Shown here: positions 14,712-15,208 of the stretch, in pieces
Layout: each line of letters begins with the position of its first letter
Position numbering within the stretch: the first letter of the stretch is position 1
Assembly (NCBI GenBank): GCA_023419515.1
Contig: JAEZXW010000026.1
Location: forward strand, 1-15,208
Direction: 5' to 3'
From: Actinomycetes bacterium
GTDB taxonomy: Bacteria > Actinomycetota > Coriobacteriia > Coriobacteriales > JAEZXW01
Length of the DNA stretch: 15,208 nt
The notes under the pieces: generated by a model
The model's input: the letters and a program-made list of their open reading frames with translations, nothing else
The model's database searches: none
What the model was told of the DNA's origin: nothing
Position numbers and translations under genes: made by a program

Positions 14712-15208
14712 TCACCTTCCCATACCGCGATACTCAACGCTTCGTGAGCGAGCAGAGATCACGCGGACAATTTCACCTAAGACGATAAAGACCACAACAC
14801 CAATGAGCATGGGCAGCTTATCTGCCACCTCACCAGCCGAAAGCGGAACAATCGTTGCAACAATCGCCAACACCAACTCAACTGCCGGCACAATCAGCGC
14901 TAGCTTGAGCACCCAGCCCTTAAACGGCACCGAAAAGATTCGCGTCGTATCGGGATCGACCTGACGCAGGCGCAAAAACGCCGGGAACATCGGGATGTAG
15001 GAGATCAGCAAAAAGACAACGTTCATCGAAAACAGCATCCAAAAGATTCCCTCAGAAATCGCAGGAATCGGGATGAGCTGCAGCATAAGTGCTAGTGAGG
15101 CAACCACGCCGTTGACCAAGGCAGCACCTGTCGGCATGTTTGTTTTAGCGTTTTCGTGCGCAAACACATGTGGCATATTGCCGTGCTTGGCGGCATACTG
15201 TGCGACAA
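14712..15208 (-). CDS. APC-family amino acid/polyamine transporter, C-terminal part (partial)
   Basis: The frame is open from the window edge to a TGA at 14714-14712, giving about 165 residues; the N-terminus lies outside. The ATG at 15176 is internal, because in-frame codons before it continue a typical APC loop (YAAKHGNMPHVFAHEN). The fragment has four or five hydrophobic helices, the cytoplasmic loop FLRLRQVDPDTTR, and a short basic tail, as expected for the last third of an APC antiporter. It directly precedes aguA with 6 nt between the stop and the next start, so an agmatine/putrescine antiporter role (AguD-like) is the natural guess. Specificity rests only on that context; glutamate/GABA- or arginine-type exchangers share the fold. 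Confidence 0.85.
   Translation of the reverse strand, partial: VAQYAAKHGNMPHVFAHENAKTNMPTGAALVNGVVASLALMLQLIPIPAISEGIFWMLFSMNVVFLLISYIPMFPAFLRLRQVDPDTTRIFSVPFKGWVLKLALIVPAVELVLAIVATIVPLSAGEVADKLPMLIGVVVFIVLGEIVRVISARSRSVEYRGMGR

Noticed and set aside
14043..14747. 234-codon plus-strand frame opposite aguA
   Set aside because: Antisense to agmatine deiminase, whose conserved motifs cover the same bases; the translation shows no recognisable protein.

Overview
The window looks like a chromosomal segment of an anaerobic actinobacterium of the class Coriobacteriia, most likely an Eggerthellales relative. Cryptobacterium-like is my best guess, but that is inference from gene content and a GC content that looks close to half by eye. 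Three things point this way. There is an actinobacterial cell-wall signalling cluster (fhaA, fhaB, pstP, rodA, pbpA, pknB). There is a Tat-exported FAD reductase beside a divergent gene for a polytopic membrane protein, an arrangement familiar from Eggerthella and Slackia. There is also an agmatine-degradation locus.

Region 1 (1-2640) holds the 5' part of a minus-strand membrane protein cut by the window edge, probably a LuxR-type regulator with a membrane sensor half. A 220-bp divergent control region with repeated GGTGA motifs follows, then a secreted lipoprotein-type flavoprotein reductase and a convergent hairpin. Region 2 (2639-3472, minus) is a lone cobaltochelatase, CbiK, for anaerobic cobalamin or sirohydrochlorin metabolism.

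Region 3 (3539-13276) is a tightly packed plus-strand operon of six genes. In order they are a Ser/Thr kinase with a polytopic membrane C-terminus, FhaA, FhaB, the PP2C phosphatase PstP, one 934-residue protein fusing a SEDS glycosyltransferase (RodA/FtsW type) to a class B penicillin-binding protein, and the four-PASTA kinase PknB. Junctions are 4-nt overlaps or gaps of 3 and 12 nt. The operon would couple muropeptide sensing by PknB, phosphothreonine reading by the FHA proteins, dephosphorylation by PstP, and peptidoglycan polymerisation with crosslinking by the fused enzyme. Compared with the mycobacterial order, pknA is missing from between pbpA and pknB, and an unusual kinase stands at the head instead.

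Region 4 (13277-15208) has about 140 bp without a clear gene, a strong bidirectional terminator, tRNA-Arg(CCT), and a minus-strand operon of an APC-type transporter (cut by the window end) followed by agmatine deiminase. No terminator is evident between the end of aguA and the tRNA, so the aguA transcript may run antisense through the tRNA gene.

I found no insertion sequence, prophage or CRISPR array. The features most worth attention are the natural SEDS-PBP fusion, the polytopic non-RD kinase, the long acidic N-terminus on PstP, and a reductase that appears to lack the usual fumarate-reductase active-site residues.
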